A DNA stretch of 64,000 bases from Rhizobium sp. BT04. Lineage in GTDB: Bacteria > Pseudomonadota > Alphaproteobacteria > Rhizobiales > Rhizobiaceae. This document shows, in pieces, positions 47,848-58,483 of this stretch. The position numbers and the translations under genes are program-made. The notes under the pieces are model-generated. The model ran no database searches. It was not told the origin of the DNA and saw only the letters and a program-made list of their open reading frames with translations. Every line of letters begins with the position of its first letter. The stretch's first letter is position 1. The stretch spans positions 210,204 through 274,203 of the forward strand of contig NZ_CP125647.1 in NCBI RefSeq assembly GCF_030053135.1. The letters are read 5' to 3'.

Positions 47848-49035
47848 CTATTGCCGTTCGATGGCGACGGCAGTCGCCTCGCCGCCACCGATGCAGAGGG
47901 CGGCCATGCCGCGCTGGAGACCGTAGCGCTCGAGCGCCGCAAGCAGCGTTACCAGAATCCGGGCTCCCGAAGCGCCGATCGGATGGCCGAGCGCGCAGGC
48001 GCCGCCATGCACATTGACCTTCTCATGCGGCAGGTCGAGATCGCGCATCGCCGCCATGGCGACGACGGCAAAGGCCTCGTTGATTTCGAAAAGATCGACA
48101 TCCGAGAGTGCCAAGCCGGTGCGATCGGACAGTTTCTGCAACGCGCCGATCGGTGCGGTGGCGAAAAGATTGGGTGCCTGTGAATGCGTGGCATGGCCAA
48201 GGATGGTGGCAAGCGGCTTGAGGCCGCGATGCTCCGCCTCGGAGCGGCGCATCAGCACCAGGGCTGCCGCGCCATCGGAAATTGAGCTGGAATTGGCGGC
48301 CGTCACCGTGCCGCCGTCACGGAAGGCGGGCTTCAGTGTCGGGATCTTGTCAAGCTTCGCCTTGCCCGGCTGTTCGTCGCGGCTCGCCACCTGCTCTGAT
48401 TTGCCCGATTTCACCGTGACCGGCACGATCTCGCTTTCGAACCAGCCTTCGGCCATCGCCTTCTGCGCCCGCGTCAGCGAGGCGATGGCGTAGGCATCCT
48501 GCGCCTCGCGTGTGAACTGATAGGCCTCGGCGCAATCCTCCGCGAAGCTGCCCATCAAGCGCCCCTTGTCATAAGCATCCTCCAGCCCGTCGAGGAACAT
48601 GTGATCCACGACACGCCCATGGCCAAGCCTGTAACCGCCACGGGCCTTGTCAAGGAGATAGGGCGCATTCGTCATGCTTTCCATGCCACCTGCAACCGCC
48701 ACAGAAGCGCTACCGGCGGCGATCAGGTCATGCGCGATCATCGCGGCCTTCATGCCCGAGCCGCACATCTTGTTGACGGTGCTCGCTGCGGTGGCGAAAG
48801 GCAGACCGGCATGGATCGCCGCCTGGCGCGCCGGCGCCTGCCCCTGCCCCGCCGGCAGCACGCAGCCAAAGACGACCTCCTCGATCGCCTCAGCCTCGAC
48901 GCGGCTGCGCTGGAGTGCGGCCCGGATCGCCGTTGCTCCCAGCTCCGGGGCAGTGGCGTCCTTCAGCTCGCCCTGAAAGCTGCCGATCGGGGTGCGCGCT
49001 GCACCGACGATGACGATGGGATCCTGCGATGTCAT
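47848..49035 (-). CDS. Acetyl-CoA C-acyltransferase (thiolase)
   Basis: The 395-residue thiolase has the acylation Cys in [10 protein letters not shown] (about residue 91), [20 protein letters not shown] with the catalytic His and [15 protein letters not shown] with the second Cys. In this operon it most likely splits 2-methylacetoacetyl-CoA to propionyl-CoA and acetyl-CoA in isoleucine breakdown, though general acetoacetyl-CoA thiolase activity cannot be excluded. The start follows AAGGAGGAG; 13 bp separate it from the dehydrogenase gene. Confidence 0.93.
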   Translation of the reverse strand: MTSQDPIVIVGAARTPIGSFQGELKDATAPELGATAIRAALQRSRVEAEAIEEVVFGCVLPAGQGQAPARQAAIHAGLPFATAASTVNKMCGSGMKAAMIAHDLIAAGSASVAVAGGMESMTNAPYLLDKARGGYRLGHGRVVDHMFLDGLEDAYDKGRLMGSFAEDCAEAYQFTREAQDAYAIASLTRAQKAMAEGWFESEIVPVTVKSGKSEQVASRDEQPGKAKLDKIPTLKPAFRDGGTVTAANSSSISDGAAALVLMRRSEAEHRGLKPLATILGHATHSQAPNLFATAPIGALQKLSDRTGLALSDVDLFEINEAFAVVAMAAMRDLDLPHEKVNVHGGACALGHPIGASGARILVTLLAALERYGLQRGMAALCIGGGEATAVAIERQ

Positions 49036-49059
49036 GTTCTCCTCCTTCGGGCAAAGCGC

Positions 49060-49827
49060 TCATCGCGCGCCCATCCGCAATGCGCCGTCAAGGCGGATGA
49101 CCTCGCCGTTCAGCATGTTGTTTTCCAAGATATGGCGCACGAGCCCGGCAAATTCCGCCGGCCGGCCGAGCCGCGGTGGAAAGGGCACGCTCTTGCCGAG
49201 TGCTGCCTGAACCTCGGCCGGCATATCAGCCATCATCGGCGTCTCGAAAATGCCGGGCGCGATCGCGACGACGCGAATGCCGTGGCGGGCAAGCTCGCGC
49301 GCGATCGGCAGGGTCATTGCCGCCACCCCACCCTTGGAGGCGGCATAGGCCGCCTGGCCGATCTGGCCGTCAAAGGCGGCGACCGAGGCCGTATTGATGA
49401 TCACGCCGCGTTCGCCTTCGGCATCCGGCTCGGTCTTCTCGATCGCCGCGGCGGCAAGCCGGATCATGTTGAACGTGCCGATGAGGTTGATCCCGACCGT
49501 GCGGGCAAAACTTTCGAGCCGGTGCGGCCCGTCGCGGCCGATCACCTTTTCGGCCGGTGCGACGCCCGCGCAGTTCACCAAGCCGCGCAAGTCCCCGAAG
49601 GCTTCGAGGGCTGCAGCGACCACCGCGGCTCCTTCCTCGCCATCCGTCACGTCGGCCTTGACGAAACGGGCGTCGCTGCCGAATTCCCGGACGATTTCCT
49701 GACCGGCTTCCGCGTTGAGATCGGCGATCGTCACCCGCCCGCCGGCTTCCACGATCATACGCGCCGTTGCCGCTCCGAGGCCGGAGCCGCCGCCGGTTAC
49801 GATGAAACTTGCACTTGGGATCAGCAT
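49060..49827 (-). CDS. Short-chain dehydrogenase, 3-hydroxyacyl-CoA dehydrogenase type 2-like
   Basis: The 255-residue SDR has the cofactor motif [24 protein letters not shown] near residue 88, Ser in [11 protein letters not shown] and the YAASKGGV catalytic Tyr/Lys near 160. It resembles HSD17B10-type enzymes that oxidise 2-methyl-3-hydroxybutyryl-CoA, which fits the thiolase downstream. ATG 49827 follows GGGAGG. First gene of the leftward operon, divergent from the AraC-type regulator. Confidence 0.9.
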   Translation of the reverse strand: MLIPSASFIVTGGGSGLGAATARMIVEAGGRVTIADLNAEAGQEIVREFGSDARFVKADVTDGEEGAAVVAAALEAFGDLRGLVNCAGVAPAEKVIGRDGPHRLESFARTVGINLIGTFNMIRLAAAAIEKTEPDAEGERGVIINTASVAAFDGQIGQAAYAASKGGVAAMTLPIARELARHGIRVVAIAPGIFETPMMADMPAEVQAALGKSVPFPPRLGRPAEFAGLVRHILENNMLNGEVIRLDGALRMGAR

Positions 49828-49957
49828 AAATGTTCCTCCCTGCCGGCCGCGCCCTCCTCCAAGCGCAACCGACGGGTAGGATTCTATTCGCTCCACCTAT
49901 TGCAAGCGATGACAGAACTGCTCCATTATTTCGGCCAGTTTTGCCATAGAGAGTGCG

Positions 49958-50983
49958 ATGGCCGAAATCGAGCGACGGATGATTGCGCCGGCCTTTGTCG
50001 AGGAAGCCCTCGACAGCCTGCGGCGGCTGGATAAGCCGACAGAGCCTGTTCTTGCGCGCGCGGGGCTGCTGCCGCGGGTCGACCAGCCAGTGTCGGCCGA
50101 GACCTATGGTGCGCTCTGGCTGGCCATCGCCGCCGAGCTCGACGACGAATTCTTCGGCATGGGCGGCCGGCCGATGCGCAGCGGCAGCTTCACGCTGCTC
50201 TGCCACTCTGTGCTGCATGCGCCGACGCTGGGTCATGCGCTTCGCCGGGCACTGCGCTTCCTCGACGTCGTGCTCGACGATCCCAGGGGACAGCTCGTCA
50301 TCCGCGACGGCCTGGCCGAGGTCGAGCTCCGGGATGCAGGCGGCCCGCGTTCGGCCTTCGCCTACCGCACCTACTGGATCATCCTGCACGGCATCATCTG
50401 CTGGCTGGTCGGCCGGCGCATTCCGATCCGGCTCGTCGATTTCCGTTGCGCCGAGCCCAAACAAGGCGCCGACTACCGGCTTTTCTTCGGTGCTCCGGTG
50501 CGTTTCTCGCAAACCATCAGCCGGCTGGGCTTTGACAGCACCCTGCTCGACTTGCCGATTTCACGCAGCGAACAGGCGCTCAAACAGTTCCTGCGTAGTG
50601 CGCCCGCCAATATCCTGGTGCGTTATCGCTATGATGCCGGCATCGCCGCCGCCGTTCGCCGGCGCTTGAACCAGGCAACGCCTGCCATGTGGCGGAGTTT
50701 TGCCGAGCTTGCCGCCGATATGCGCATGCCGCCCTCCACGCTCCGCCACCGCCTGCACGACGAGGGACAAAGCTATGCCGCCATCAAGGACGATATCCGC
50801 CGGGATCTCGCCGTCGAACTGCTGCTGGGCACACCGAAAACCATCGGCGAGATCGCGGTGCAGCTCGGCTATTCCGAACCAAGCGCCTTCTTCCGGGCCT
50901 TCCGCAAATGGATCGGCAAGAGCCCTGAGGCCTTTCGGCGGGATGGAACGGAAAATCGAGAGGATGTCAGTCGAATCGATTGA
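49958..50983 (+). CDS. AraC-family transcriptional regulator
   Basis: The 341-residue protein has an N-terminal arabinose-binding-like regulatory domain (about 20-210) and a C-terminal double helix-turn-helix (about 235-330) with IGEIAVQLGYSEPSAFFRAF and RKWIGKSPEAFRR, the AraC signature. It is divergent from the SDR-thiolase-bkd operon and precedes the leucine operon, so it is the likely activator of one or both. The last 17 bp overlap the convergent toxin gene. Confidence 0.92.
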   Translation: MAEIERRMIAPAFVEEALDSLRRLDKPTEPVLARAGLLPRVDQPVSAETYGALWLAIAAELDDEFFGMGGRPMRSGSFTLLCHSVLHAPTLGHALRRALRFLDVVLDDPRGQLVIRDGLAEVELRDAGGPRSAFAYRTYWIILHGIICWLVGRRIPIRLVDFRCAEPKQGADYRLFFGAPVRFSQTISRLGFDSTLLDLPISRSEQALKQFLRSAPANILVRYRYDAGIAAAVRRRLNQATPAMWRSFAELAADMRMPPSTLRHRLHDEGQSYAAIKDDIRRDLAVELLLGTPKTIGEIAVQLGYSEPSAFFRAFRKWIGKSPEAFRRDGTENREDVSRID

Positions 50984-51386
50984 CTCGTTCCGACTGGCCC
51001 CGCGCTTTCGCGAACATGGCGGCAATCTTCATCACGAAGGACTTGCTGAAGCGACCAAGAACCTCCTGATGAGGCTCGATGTACCAGGAACGCTCGACGA
51101 TATCGTAATTGTATTCGTCGACGACGATCCAACTCTGTTTGAGATCACCGAGACCGGCGCGCCGGCGTTCGATATCGGGAATTTCCAGCGCAACCCTTTC
51201 CGGCGGTGGTGGTTGCGTGGTGATTGCCAGAAGGGCGAGATGCGTATTTCCATCGCTCGCACTGCGGATCGCGATGACGACACAGACCGGGCGCTGTTTG
51301 CGCCCCTCGGCCTCACCACGCTGCTGCTGCCATGCCCAGAGATAGGGATAGTTTATCACCTCGCCAGGACGAAACTCATGGTTCAT
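50967..51386 (-). CDS. PemK/MazF-like toxin
   Basis: The 139-residue protein starts MNHEFRPGEVINYPYLWAWQ and has GRKQRPVCVVIAIRSASDGN, where an R-P-hydrophobic strand matches the PemK/MazF SH3-like core. LKQSWIVVDEYNYDIVERSW follows. The start lies inside the 3' end of the antitoxin gene (11-bp overlap), the usual antitoxin-first order. It is longer than classic MazF (about 110 residues). RNase activity is inferred only from fold-level resemblance. Confidence 0.75.
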   Translation of the reverse strand: MNHEFRPGEVINYPYLWAWQQQRGEAEGRKQRPVCVVIAIRSASDGNTHLALLAITTQPPPPERVALEIPDIERRRAGLGDLKQSWIVVDEYNYDIVERSWYIEPHQEVLGRFSKSFVMKIAAMFAKARGQSERVNRFD

Positions 51387-51636
51387 CGTCGTAGCTTTCC
51401 CCGCGCGCCAGTCGCTCAATTGCCTCGCCGAACAATTCGGCATGCTCATCCGGCATCTCCGAAATGTGATGCGCACGACGCGGGTCCCTGCCGCTGCGCA
51501 TCCGCTGATAGTGCTCATAGCTCATCAGCACGAAACGGGGCTTGTTATGGCGGGTGAGAATAACCGGCTCGCGGCTGGCGACATCGGTGACATCACCAAT
51601 CTGTTTATTGAGATCACCTGTCGTGAACTGTCGCAT
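51376..51636 (-). CDS. Phd/YefM-type antitoxin
   Basis: The 86-residue protein MRQFTTGDLNKQIGDVTDVA has SREPVILTRHNKPRFVLMSY, the conserved Phd/YefM DNA-binding fold in which the gene is shut off by the complex. The acidic C-terminus (RLARGESYDDEP) would wrap the toxin. ATG 51636 follows GGAG; ATGs at 51663 and 51681 would give longer forms. The AT-rich upstream stretch has AATATAGAATATATGG, a possible autoregulatory site. Confidence 0.82.
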   Translation of the reverse strand: MRQFTTGDLNKQIGDVTDVASREPVILTRHNKPRFVLMSYEHYQRMRSGRDPRRAHHISEMPDEHAELFGEAIERLARGESYDDEP

Positions 51637-51803
51637 CAATATCGTCTCCGGTTTAATTTCCATATATTCTATATTTTCCATCTTTTCAAGAAAATGGCGT
51701 TCACGCGTTCTCGACAAGAATTCGCATGGCTCTCCCCAGTATCATTCAAGGGCACTTTGACCCCGCCGCAACCCGCGCTACATATTTCAGCGGGAGGAGT
51801 GCC

Positions 51804-52949
51804 ATGTTTGATTTTTCGCTCGGCGAAACCGCGGACGCGATCCGTGAAGCGACGGCGCGGTTTGCCGCCGACGCTATTGCTCCGCTCGCCGCGGAGATCG
51901 ATGACAGCAATACGTTTCCACGCCAGCTCTGGCCTGAGATGGGCGCGCTCGGCCTGCATGGGATCACCGTCGAGGAAGAATTCGGCGGCACGGGTCTCGG
52001 TTATCTCGAGCATGTCGTTGCCATGGAAGAGGTCTCGCGCGCCTCGGCCTCCGTCGGCCTCAGCTATGGCGCCCATTCCAATCTCTGCGTCAACCAGATC
52101 CGCCGCTGGGCATCAGCCGAGCAGAAGCGCCGCTATCTCCCGAAGCTGATCTCCGGCGAGCATGTCGGCTCGCTCGCCATGTCGGAGGCCGGCGCCGGTT
52201 CCGATGTCGTTTCCATGCGGTTACGCGCCGAGAAAAAGGGCGACCGCTATCTTCTGAACGGCACCAAGTTCTGGATCACCAACGCGCCGCATGCCGACGT
52301 GCTTGTTGTCTATACCAAGACCGATCCCGCAGCCGGCCCGAAAGGCATTTCCGCCTTCATCATCGAAAAGGGGCTGCCCGGCTTCAGCGTCTCCAAGAAA
52401 CTCTCCAAGCTCGGCATGCGCGGCAGCGACACGGCCGAACTGGTCTTCGAGGATTGTGCGGTGCCCGCCGAGGCGCTGATGGGCCGGGAGGGAGAAGGTG
52501 TGAAGATCCTGATGTCCGGCCTCGATTACGAGCGCGCCGTGCTTGCCGCCGGACCGCTCGGCATCATGCAGGCCTGCCTCGACGTTGTGCTGCCCTATGT
52601 TCGCGATCGCAAGCAGTTCGGCAAAGCGATCGGCGATTTCCAGCTGATGCAGGGCAAGATCGCCGATATGTATGTGGCGCTGAATTCGGCGCGCGCCTAT
52701 GTCTATTCCGTCGCCCGCGCCTGCGATGCCGGCCGCGCGACGCGCACGGATGCAGCTGCTGCGATACTCTTTGCCAGCGAGAATGCCGTAAAGGTCTCGC
52801 TGGAAGCGATCCAGGCGCTCGGCGGCGCCGGCTATACCAAGGAATGGCCGGTCGAACGCTTCCTGCGCGACGCCAAGCTCTACGATATTGGCGCCGGCAC
52901 CAATGAGATCCGCCGCTATCTGATCGGCCGGGAGCTCATCGCATCATGA
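51804..52949 (+). CDS. ivd: Isovaleryl-CoA dehydrogenase
   Basis: The 381-residue flavoenzyme has [40 protein letters not shown] and [20 protein letters not shown]. The catalytic Glu is in the LDYERAVLA stretch (about 236), the internal position specific to isovaleryl-CoA dehydrogenases, not the C-terminal position of other family members. It oxidises isovaleryl-CoA to 3-methylcrotonyl-CoA. ATG 51804 follows GGGAGGAG. It overlaps the carboxylase gene by 4 bp. Confidence 0.95.
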   Translation: MFDFSLGETADAIREATARFAADAIAPLAAEIDDSNTFPRQLWPEMGALGLHGITVEEEFGGTGLGYLEHVVAMEEVSRASASVGLSYGAHSNLCVNQIRRWASAEQKRRYLPKLISGEHVGSLAMSEAGAGSDVVSMRLRAEKKGDRYLLNGTKFWITNAPHADVLVVYTKTDPAAGPKGISAFIIEKGLPGFSVSKKLSKLGMRGSDTAELVFEDCAVPAEALMGREGEGVKILMSGLDYERAVLAAGPLGIMQACLDVVLPYVRDRKQFGKAIGDFQLMQGKIADMYVALNSARAYVYSVARACDAGRATRTDAAAAILFASENAVKVSLEAIQALGGAGYTKEWPVERFLRDAKLYDIGAGTNEIRRYLIGRELIAS

Positions 52950-54556
52950 CGGTGATTTCAACTGCGATCGATCGCGACAGCGAGACCTTCAAGGCCAATG
53001 CCAGCAAGAACAAGGCGCTTATCGACGAGCTCTATGAGCGCTCGGTAAAGGCCCGCGACGGCGGTTCGCAGGCTGCGCGGGAGCGTCATACCGGCAAGGG
53101 CAAGCTGCTGCCGCGCGATCGTATTCAGCTTCTGCTCGATGCGGGCAGCCCCTTCCTGGAGATCGGCACGCTGGCGGCCAACGGCATGTATGATGATGAG
53201 GCGCCGGGCGCCGGCATCATCACTGGCATCGGCCGCGTTTGCGGCCGCGAGGTGATGATCCTCACCAATGATGCGACGGTAAAGGGCGGCGCCTATTACC
53301 CCGTGACGGTGAAGAAACATCTGCGGGCGCAGGAGATCGCCCTGCAGAACCGACTGCCATGCCTCTATCTCGTCGATAGCGGCGGCGCCAATCTTCCGCA
53401 TCAGGCCGAAGTCTTTCCCGACCGCGACCATTTCGGCGCGATCTTCTACAACCAGGCCCAGATGTCGGCCGAAGGAATCCCGCAGATCGCCTGCGTCATG
53501 GGAAGCTGCACCGCCGGCGGCGCCTATGTGCCCGCCATGTCCGACGAAACGGTCATCGTGCGCAATCAGGGCACGATCTTCCTCGCCGGCCCGCCGCTCG
53601 TCAAAGCCGCGACCGGCGAGATCATTTCGGCCGAAGAGCTTGGCGGCGCCGAGACCCATGGCCGCCGCTCCGGCGTCGTCGATCATGTCGCCGAAAATGA
53701 TGAACATGCGCTGCTGCTCGTTCGCGATATCGTGAGCACCCTCAACAGCGTCAAATCAGTCGATATCGACATCCAGGCACCGCGGCCGCCGAAACTCGAT
53801 CCGGAAGATCTCCGCGGCATAATCCCCGAGGACGTGCGCTCGCCCTATGACGTGCGCGAGGTCATCGGCCGGATCGTCGATGGTTCGGAACTGCATGAGT
53901 TCAAGCCGCTCTACGGCACCACGCTGGTCTGCGGCTTCGCCCGCATCTGGGGCATGCCCGTCGCCGTCATCGCCAATAACGGCGTCCTCTTCTCTGAAAG
54001 TGCGCTGAAGGGCGCGCATTTCATCGAGCTCGCCTGCCAGCGCCGCGTGCCCTTGCTCTTTCTGCAGAATATTTCCGGCTTCATGGTCGGCGGCCGATAC
54101 GAGGCCGGAGGCATCGCCAAGGATGGAGCAAAGCTGGTGACGGCGGTCGCGACCGCGACCGTGCCGAAGGTCACCGTCATCATCGGCGGTAGCTTCGGCG
54201 CCGGCAATTACGGCATGTGCGGCCGCGCCTATCGCCCGCGTTTCCTCTTCACCTGGCCGAACAGCCGCATCAGCGTCATGGGCGGCGAACAGGCAGCCTC
54301 GGTGCTCGCCACCATCCGCCGAGACTCCATGGAGGCGCGCGGTGAGAATTGGCCTATTGAAGAGGAGGAGGCCTTTAAGGCGCCGATCCGCGCCGGCTAC
54401 GAGGCCGAGGGCAACCCCTATTATGCCACCGCCCGCCTCTGGGACGACGGCATCATCCATCCCAGCCAGACGCGGGATGTGCTGGGCCTTGCCTTTTCCG
54501 CCTGCCTGAACGCGCCGATCCCGAAAGGGCCGCGCTTCGGCCTGTTCAGGATGTGA
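52946..54556 (+). CDS. mccB: Methylcrotonyl-CoA carboxylase, carboxyltransferase subunit
   Basis: The 536-residue protein has the two crotonase-like halves of biotin-dependent carboxyltransferases: [20 protein letters not shown] with [20 protein letters not shown] in the first, and [20 protein letters not shown] text ([20 protein letters not shown]) in the second. It moves CO2 from carboxybiotin onto 3-methylcrotonyl-CoA. Size and context with ivd fit MCC and not propionyl-CoA carboxylase. Confidence 0.95.
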   Translation: MTVISTAIDRDSETFKANASKNKALIDELYERSVKARDGGSQAARERHTGKGKLLPRDRIQLLLDAGSPFLEIGTLAANGMYDDEAPGAGIITGIGRVCGREVMILTNDATVKGGAYYPVTVKKHLRAQEIALQNRLPCLYLVDSGGANLPHQAEVFPDRDHFGAIFYNQAQMSAEGIPQIACVMGSCTAGGAYVPAMSDETVIVRNQGTIFLAGPPLVKAATGEIISAEELGGAETHGRRSGVVDHVAENDEHALLLVRDIVSTLNSVKSVDIDIQAPRPPKLDPEDLRGIIPEDVRSPYDVREVIGRIVDGSELHEFKPLYGTTLVCGFARIWGMPVAVIANNGVLFSESALKGAHFIELACQRRVPLLFLQNISGFMVGGRYEAGGIAKDGAKLVTAVATATVPKVTVIIGGSFGAGNYGMCGRAYRPRFLFTWPNSRISVMGGEQAASVLATIRRDSMEARGENWPIEEEEAFKAPIRAGYEAEGNPYYATARLWDDGIIHPSQTRDVLGLAFSACLNAPIPKGPRFGLFRM

Positions 54557-54563
54557 GGCGCCG

Positions 54564-56429
54564 ATGATGGAAAGTATTCTCATTGCCAATAGGGGCGAAA
54601 TCGCCCGCCGCATCATCCGCACCGCCAAGTCGCTCGGCATCCGTACCATCGCCGTCTATTCCGAAGCCGATGCCGGCCTGCCCTTCGTGAGAGAGGCGGA
54701 CGAGGCGATCGCCATCGGCCCCTCGCCGGCCCGTGACAGCTATCTCTCGCCGGCGCGTATCCTGGAGGCCGCCCGCAAGAGCGGCGCCGCTGCGATCCAT
54801 CCGGGCTACGGGTTCCTCTCGGAAAATGCCGATTTTGCCGAGGCCGTGGAAAAGGCCGGCATCGTCTGGGTCGGGGCGCCCCCGGCGGCCATCCGGGCGA
54901 TGGGGCTCAAGGACGCCGCCAAGGAATTGATGCAGGCAGCCGGCGTGCCCGTGACCCCCGGTTATCTTGGATCGGACCAGAACGAAGAGCGGCTGGCGGC
55001 GGAAGCCGAGGCCATCGGTTATCCCGTGCTGATCAAGGCGGTTGCCGGCGGCGGCGGCAAGGGCATGCGCCGCGTCGAACGGCTTGAGGATTTCGCCGAA
55101 CTTCTCGCCTCCTGCCGCCGTGAGGCGGCGGCCGCCTTCGGCGACGACCGCGTTCTCATCGAACGCTATATCGCCAATCCGCGCCATATCGAGGTGCAGG
55201 TTTTCGCCGATCAGCTCGGAAATTGCGTGCATCTCTTCGAACGCGATTGCTCGCTGCAGCGCCGTCACCAGAAGGTCATCGAGGAAGCGCCTGCCCCGGG
55301 CCTGGATGCCGCCACCCGCGCTGCGATCTGCGATGCGGCAGTGAAGGCCGCAAGAGCAGTGAACTATGTCGGCGCCGGCACCATCGAATTCATCGCCGAT
55401 GCCTCGCAGGGCCTGCATCCCGACCGTATCTGGTTCATGGAGATGAACACCCGCCTGCAGGTGGAGCACCCCGTTACCGAAGCGATATCAGGCGAAGATC
55501 TGGTGCTGTGGCAGCTGAAGGTCGCCAGCGGCGAGCCACTGCCGAAAACGCAGGACGAGATCGTCATGAACGGCTGGGCGTTCGAAGCCCGGCTCTACGC
55601 CGAAAACCCCGCCGCCGGCTATCTGCCCTCGACCGGCCGGCTTGAACATCTAAGCTTGCCGGAGTCCGTCCGTGTCGATAGCGGTGTCGAGCAAGGGGAT
55701 GACATCACCGCCTTCTACGATCCGATGATCGCCAAGATCATTGCGCATGGGCCGAACCGCGAGGCCGCACTTTCGAAGCTCGCAGCCGCCTGCGCCGGTA
55801 TCGAGGTTTGGCCGGTGAAATCCAATGCCGGCCTGCTTGCCCGCATCGCCGTCGATCCGGATTTTCGCGCCGCTTGGATCGATACCGGCTTTCTCGACCG
55901 CCGCGGAGATAGCCTTGTAGCGAAGGAGCCTGACGAGACGACCATCGATAGAGCGGCCACTGCGCTTTCGAAGGGCACGGATAATGACCCCTGGTCGGCG
56001 CTGACCGGTTTTCGCATCGCCGGGCCAAACGATAACCGGGTGCGCGTGCGCATTGACGGTCATCTCTATTGGGGACGCGCGCACCCGGACCTTGAAGCAA
56101 ATGCCTTTGAGATGGACGAGACAACGGTGCTTTTCGACGCCGGCAATGCTTGGCCGATCGGCCTGCCCGCGGCGAGCGAGGTCGAAGCAAACCAAGGGCC
56201 AGGCGATGGCGCGATCCTTTCGCCCATGCCCGGCCTCGTCATCTCGGTGGAGGTCGCCGAAGGCGATCGCGTCGCTAAAGGGGACCGTCTGCTGACGGTC
56301 GAAGCGATGAAAATGGAGCATTCGCTGCGCGCACCCTTCGACGGCATTGTCGGGAAACTGCAGGTTTCCACCGGCGCCAGGGTTTCGGAAAACCAACTGG
56401 TGGTCACCGTCATGAAGGAGCAGGATTGA
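54564..56429 (+). CDS. mccA: Methylcrotonyl-CoA carboxylase, biotin carboxylase/carrier subunit
   Basis: The 621-residue protein starts [20 protein letters not shown] and contains the ATP-grasp loop [28 protein letters not shown] with catalytic residues, and a C-terminal biotinyl domain with [13 protein letters not shown], the Lys at about residue 580 being biotinylated. It carboxylates biotin with bicarbonate and ATP. Seven bases separate it from mccB; its TGA overlaps the maoC ATG. Confidence 0.95.
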   Translation: MMESILIANRGEIARRIIRTAKSLGIRTIAVYSEADAGLPFVREADEAIAIGPSPARDSYLSPARILEAARKSGAAAIHPGYGFLSENADFAEAVEKAGIVWVGAPPAAIRAMGLKDAAKELMQAAGVPVTPGYLGSDQNEERLAAEAEAIGYPVLIKAVAGGGGKGMRRVERLEDFAELLASCRREAAAAFGDDRVLIERYIANPRHIEVQVFADQLGNCVHLFERDCSLQRRHQKVIEEAPAPGLDAATRAAICDAAVKAARAVNYVGAGTIEFIADASQGLHPDRIWFMEMNTRLQVEHPVTEAISGEDLVLWQLKVASGEPLPKTQDEIVMNGWAFEARLYAENPAAGYLPSTGRLEHLSLPESVRVDSGVEQGDDITAFYDPMIAKIIAHGPNREAALSKLAAACAGIEVWPVKSNAGLLARIAVDPDFRAAWIDTGFLDRRGDSLVAKEPDETTIDRAATALSKGTDNDPWSALTGFRIAGPNDNRVRVRIDGHLYWGRAHPDLEANAFEMDETTVLFDAGNAWPIGLPAASEVEANQGPGDGAILSPMPGLVISVEVAEGDRVAKGDRLLTVEAMKMEHSLRAPFDGIVGKLQVSTGARVSENQLVVTVMKEQD

Positions 56430-56881
56430 TGGCCGGCCGTTATTTCGACGAATGGACGGTCGGCGACCGCATCGCCCACGAGATCCGCCGCACGGTCACC
56501 GAGACCGACAACCTGCTGTTTACGACGCTTTCCCACAATCCGCAGCCGCTGCATCTCGATGCCGATTATGCGGCCGGCACCGAATTCGGCCGGATCGTCG
56601 TCAACGGCACCTTCACCTTTGCGCTCACCGTCGGACTTTCGGTCGGCGACACCACGCTCGGCACGCTCGTCGCCAATCTCGGTTACGACAAGGTGACGAT
56701 GCCGAAGCCGGTCTTCATCGGTGACACGCTGCGAGTGGAAACGGAAGTGACAGAACTGCGCCGCTCGAACTCCCGCTCCGATGCCGGCATTGTCACTTTC
56801 CGGCATATCACCCTCAACCAGCGCGGCGAGATCGTCTGCCAGTGCCTGCGCATGGCGATGCTGAAGGTGAAGCCGTCATGA
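56429..56881 (+). CDS. MaoC-family (hotdog) acyl-CoA hydratase
   Basis: The 150-residue single-hotdog protein has [20 protein letters not shown], where the Asp/His pair of the hydratase-2 motif appears as [19 protein letters not shown]. It would hydrate an enoyl-CoA. In this operon the missing step is hydration of 3-methylglutaconyl-CoA, normally done by a crotonase (LiuC), so this protein may fill it. ATG start in a TGATG overlap; ribosome-binding site AAGGAG. Confidence 0.85.
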   Translation: MAGRYFDEWTVGDRIAHEIRRTVTETDNLLFTTLSHNPQPLHLDADYAAGTEFGRIVVNGTFTFALTVGLSVGDTTLGTLVANLGYDKVTMPKPVFIGDTLRVETEVTELRRSNSRSDAGIVTFRHITLNQRGEIVCQCLRMAMLKVKPS

Positions 56882-57714
56882 AGCTGCGCTCGCTGCTCTT
56901 CGTGCCCGGCGACCGGCCGGAGCGTTTCGAAAAGGCGCTCGCCTCAGGCGCCGATGCCGTCATTCTCGACCTGGAAGATTCGGTTGCGCCCGCCAACAAA
57001 CCACGAGCCCGCCAGGCCGTCCACGATTTCGTCCTGCGCCATGCCGGCGAAACCAATCTCCTGGTCCGCATCAATCCCCTCGCCTCCCCGGAGTTCGAAG
57101 ACGACGTTGCCGCTCTGAGCCGCCTCCATCCTTCCGCGATCATGCTGCCGAAGGCCGAAGGTGCTGCTTCGGTGCTGAATCTCGCAGGCTCTCTCGCATC
57201 TGCTATTCCCATCCTGCCGATCGCAACCGAAACGCCGTCCGCGATCTTCGAGATCGGCAGCTACCAGGACGTCGCGGCCAGCCTCTGCGGCCTGACCTGG
57301 GGTGCTGAAGATCTGTCCGCCGTGATGGGAGCTGCGACCGCGCGCAGGACCGATGGCCGTTACACGCCGCCTTATGAGCTTGCCCGCTCGCTCACGCTGT
57401 TCGCAGCCCATGCCGCCGCCATTCCGGCCATCGACACCGTCTATCCCGATTTCCACGATCTCAGCGGTCTCAGGGCCTATGTCGGCCGCGCCCGGCGTGA
57501 CGGCTTTTCCGGCATGATGGCCATCCATCCGAGCCAGATCGAAGTGATCAACCATGCCTTCACGCCTGACGCGTCCGAGGTCGCCTGGGCGGAGAAGGTC
57601 GCCGCCGCCTTTGCCGCCAGGCCGGACGCCGGCGTTATCCAGCTTGACGGGCGCATGCTGGATATGCCGCACCTCAAGCTTGCCCTCCGCATCCTAAACG
57701 CCGCCGGACGTTAG
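56878..57714 (+). CDS. CitE-like / HpcH-HpaI lyase family protein
   Basis: The 278-residue TIM-barrel starts [20 protein letters not shown] and has [20 protein letters not shown] and [20 protein letters not shown], the Mg-binding Glu/Asp residues of malyl-CoA/citramalyl-CoA lyases. No classical HMG-CoA lyase is in the operon. The order ivd-mccB-mccA-maoC-citE recalls the M. tuberculosis leucine cluster with CitE-like Rv2498c, so a role in cleaving the last leucine intermediate is likely. Overlaps maoC by 4 bp. Confidence 0.85.
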   Translation: MKLRSLLFVPGDRPERFEKALASGADAVILDLEDSVAPANKPRARQAVHDFVLRHAGETNLLVRINPLASPEFEDDVAALSRLHPSAIMLPKAEGAASVLNLAGSLASAIPILPIATETPSAIFEIGSYQDVAASLCGLTWGAEDLSAVMGAATARRTDGRYTPPYELARSLTLFAAHAAAIPAIDTVYPDFHDLSGLRAYVGRARRDGFSGMMAIHPSQIEVINHAFTPDASEVAWAEKVAAAFAARPDAGVIQLDGRMLDMPHLKLALRILNAAGR

Positions 57715-58040
57715 CCAACCGCTCCGGCGGGCTCGAAAGGACGCCGGCTCAATCGTAGGGGGAATAGCATTGCCTGCGCGGTCCCCCGAGAGGGCTGAAA
57801 ACTATTGTCATAGGCTGAATACGACCGGTACCGGCGCGCGCACCAAGCATAGTGTCTCCCGTCATAATCATTCGAATATTCCTCCGATGGCGGAACAGCA
57901 TCGGACGGTGGCGGCATGATAACGGGTGGTGGCCCCGGAGGGCCGGGAAGCAAGGGGATGGGCGGCGGAACTTGCGCCATGACAGCCGATTGCGCGGCCA
58001 GAAGCAACGAGACCGTGGCGAACGTCAGCAAATATTTCAT
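57711..58040 (-). CDS. BA14K-family secreted protein, C-terminus frameshifted
   Basis: The read product (109 residues) has a signal peptide (MKYLLTFATVSLLLAAQSAV, cleaved after MA), a Pro-rich part, then HYAWCARRYRSYSAYDNSFQ, the BA14K signature. After QPSRG the frame drifts. One base less in the G5 run at 57787-57791 restores GPRRQCYSPYD and a TGA at 57749, the conserved family ending, giving about 96 residues. The lost Cys would normally pair with the Cys of WCARRY. The start follows GAGG. It overlaps the CitE-like gene by 4 bp convergently. Confidence 0.78.
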   Translation of the reverse strand: MKYLLTFATVSLLLAAQSAVMAQVPPPIPLLPGPPGPPPVIMPPPSDAVPPSEEYSNDYDGRHYAWCARRYRSYSAYDNSFQPSRGTAQAMLFPLRLSRRPFEPAGAVG

Positions 58041-58087
58041 CGAAAACTCCTCATGTTGCGGCGCATCTCTGAAAGGTGCTCCCTGCG

Positions 58088-58444
58088 TCAACGGCTGAAC
58101 TTCAGATCCGGCTTGTCGCCGTCCCAGCCCTGCAGCCCCCCGGGAGCCGAACGAAACCGAAGGCATCGCGTGCCCATCTTGCCGGATATGCACATCGCAT
58201 CGTCCTTGACCGTCCAGCTGATGGAGAGCGCAAACGGCATCGGACCGCGAATGCTTCCGGTGCCGTCCTTCGCCAGGGTGACTTTGAGGGCCTTGCCATC
58301 CGGCGCCAGTGCCGACCATGGCGCCCCATCGGCGAGGATCGCGGCCGCCTTCTCGGCCGGCAGGAACGGTTCCTGCGCTGAGAATGCCGGGCTCGCCGCG
58401 AACGCTGCGATCACTGCTCCTGCAAGCCGTAGATATGTCTTCAT
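58088..58444 (-). CDS. Small exported protein of unknown function
   Basis: The 118-residue protein has a Sec signal (residues 1-22, ending PAFSA). A compact domain follows, with WSALAPDGKALKVTLAKDGT and DDAMCISGKMGTRCLRF; two cysteines probably form a disulfide. It resembles short DUF995-like rhizobial proteins, but I am not sure. It lies upstream of the BA14K gene on the same strand, 47 bp apart, and may be co-transcribed. Confidence 0.68.
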   Translation of the reverse strand: MKTYLRLAGAVIAAFAASPAFSAQEPFLPAEKAAAILADGAPWSALAPDGKALKVTLAKDGTGSIRGPMPFALSISWTVKDDAMCISGKMGTRCLRFRSAPGGLQGWDGDKPDLKFSR

Positions 58445-58483
58445 GCCAATGTCCTTTCTGCTGGTTTTGAAATGCTGCAGCCG

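Noticed and set aside
48601..50034. 477-codon plus-strand frame over thiolase and SDR genes
   Set aside because: Antisense to two enzymes with full catalytic motifs; composition is dominated by Arg, His and Gly.
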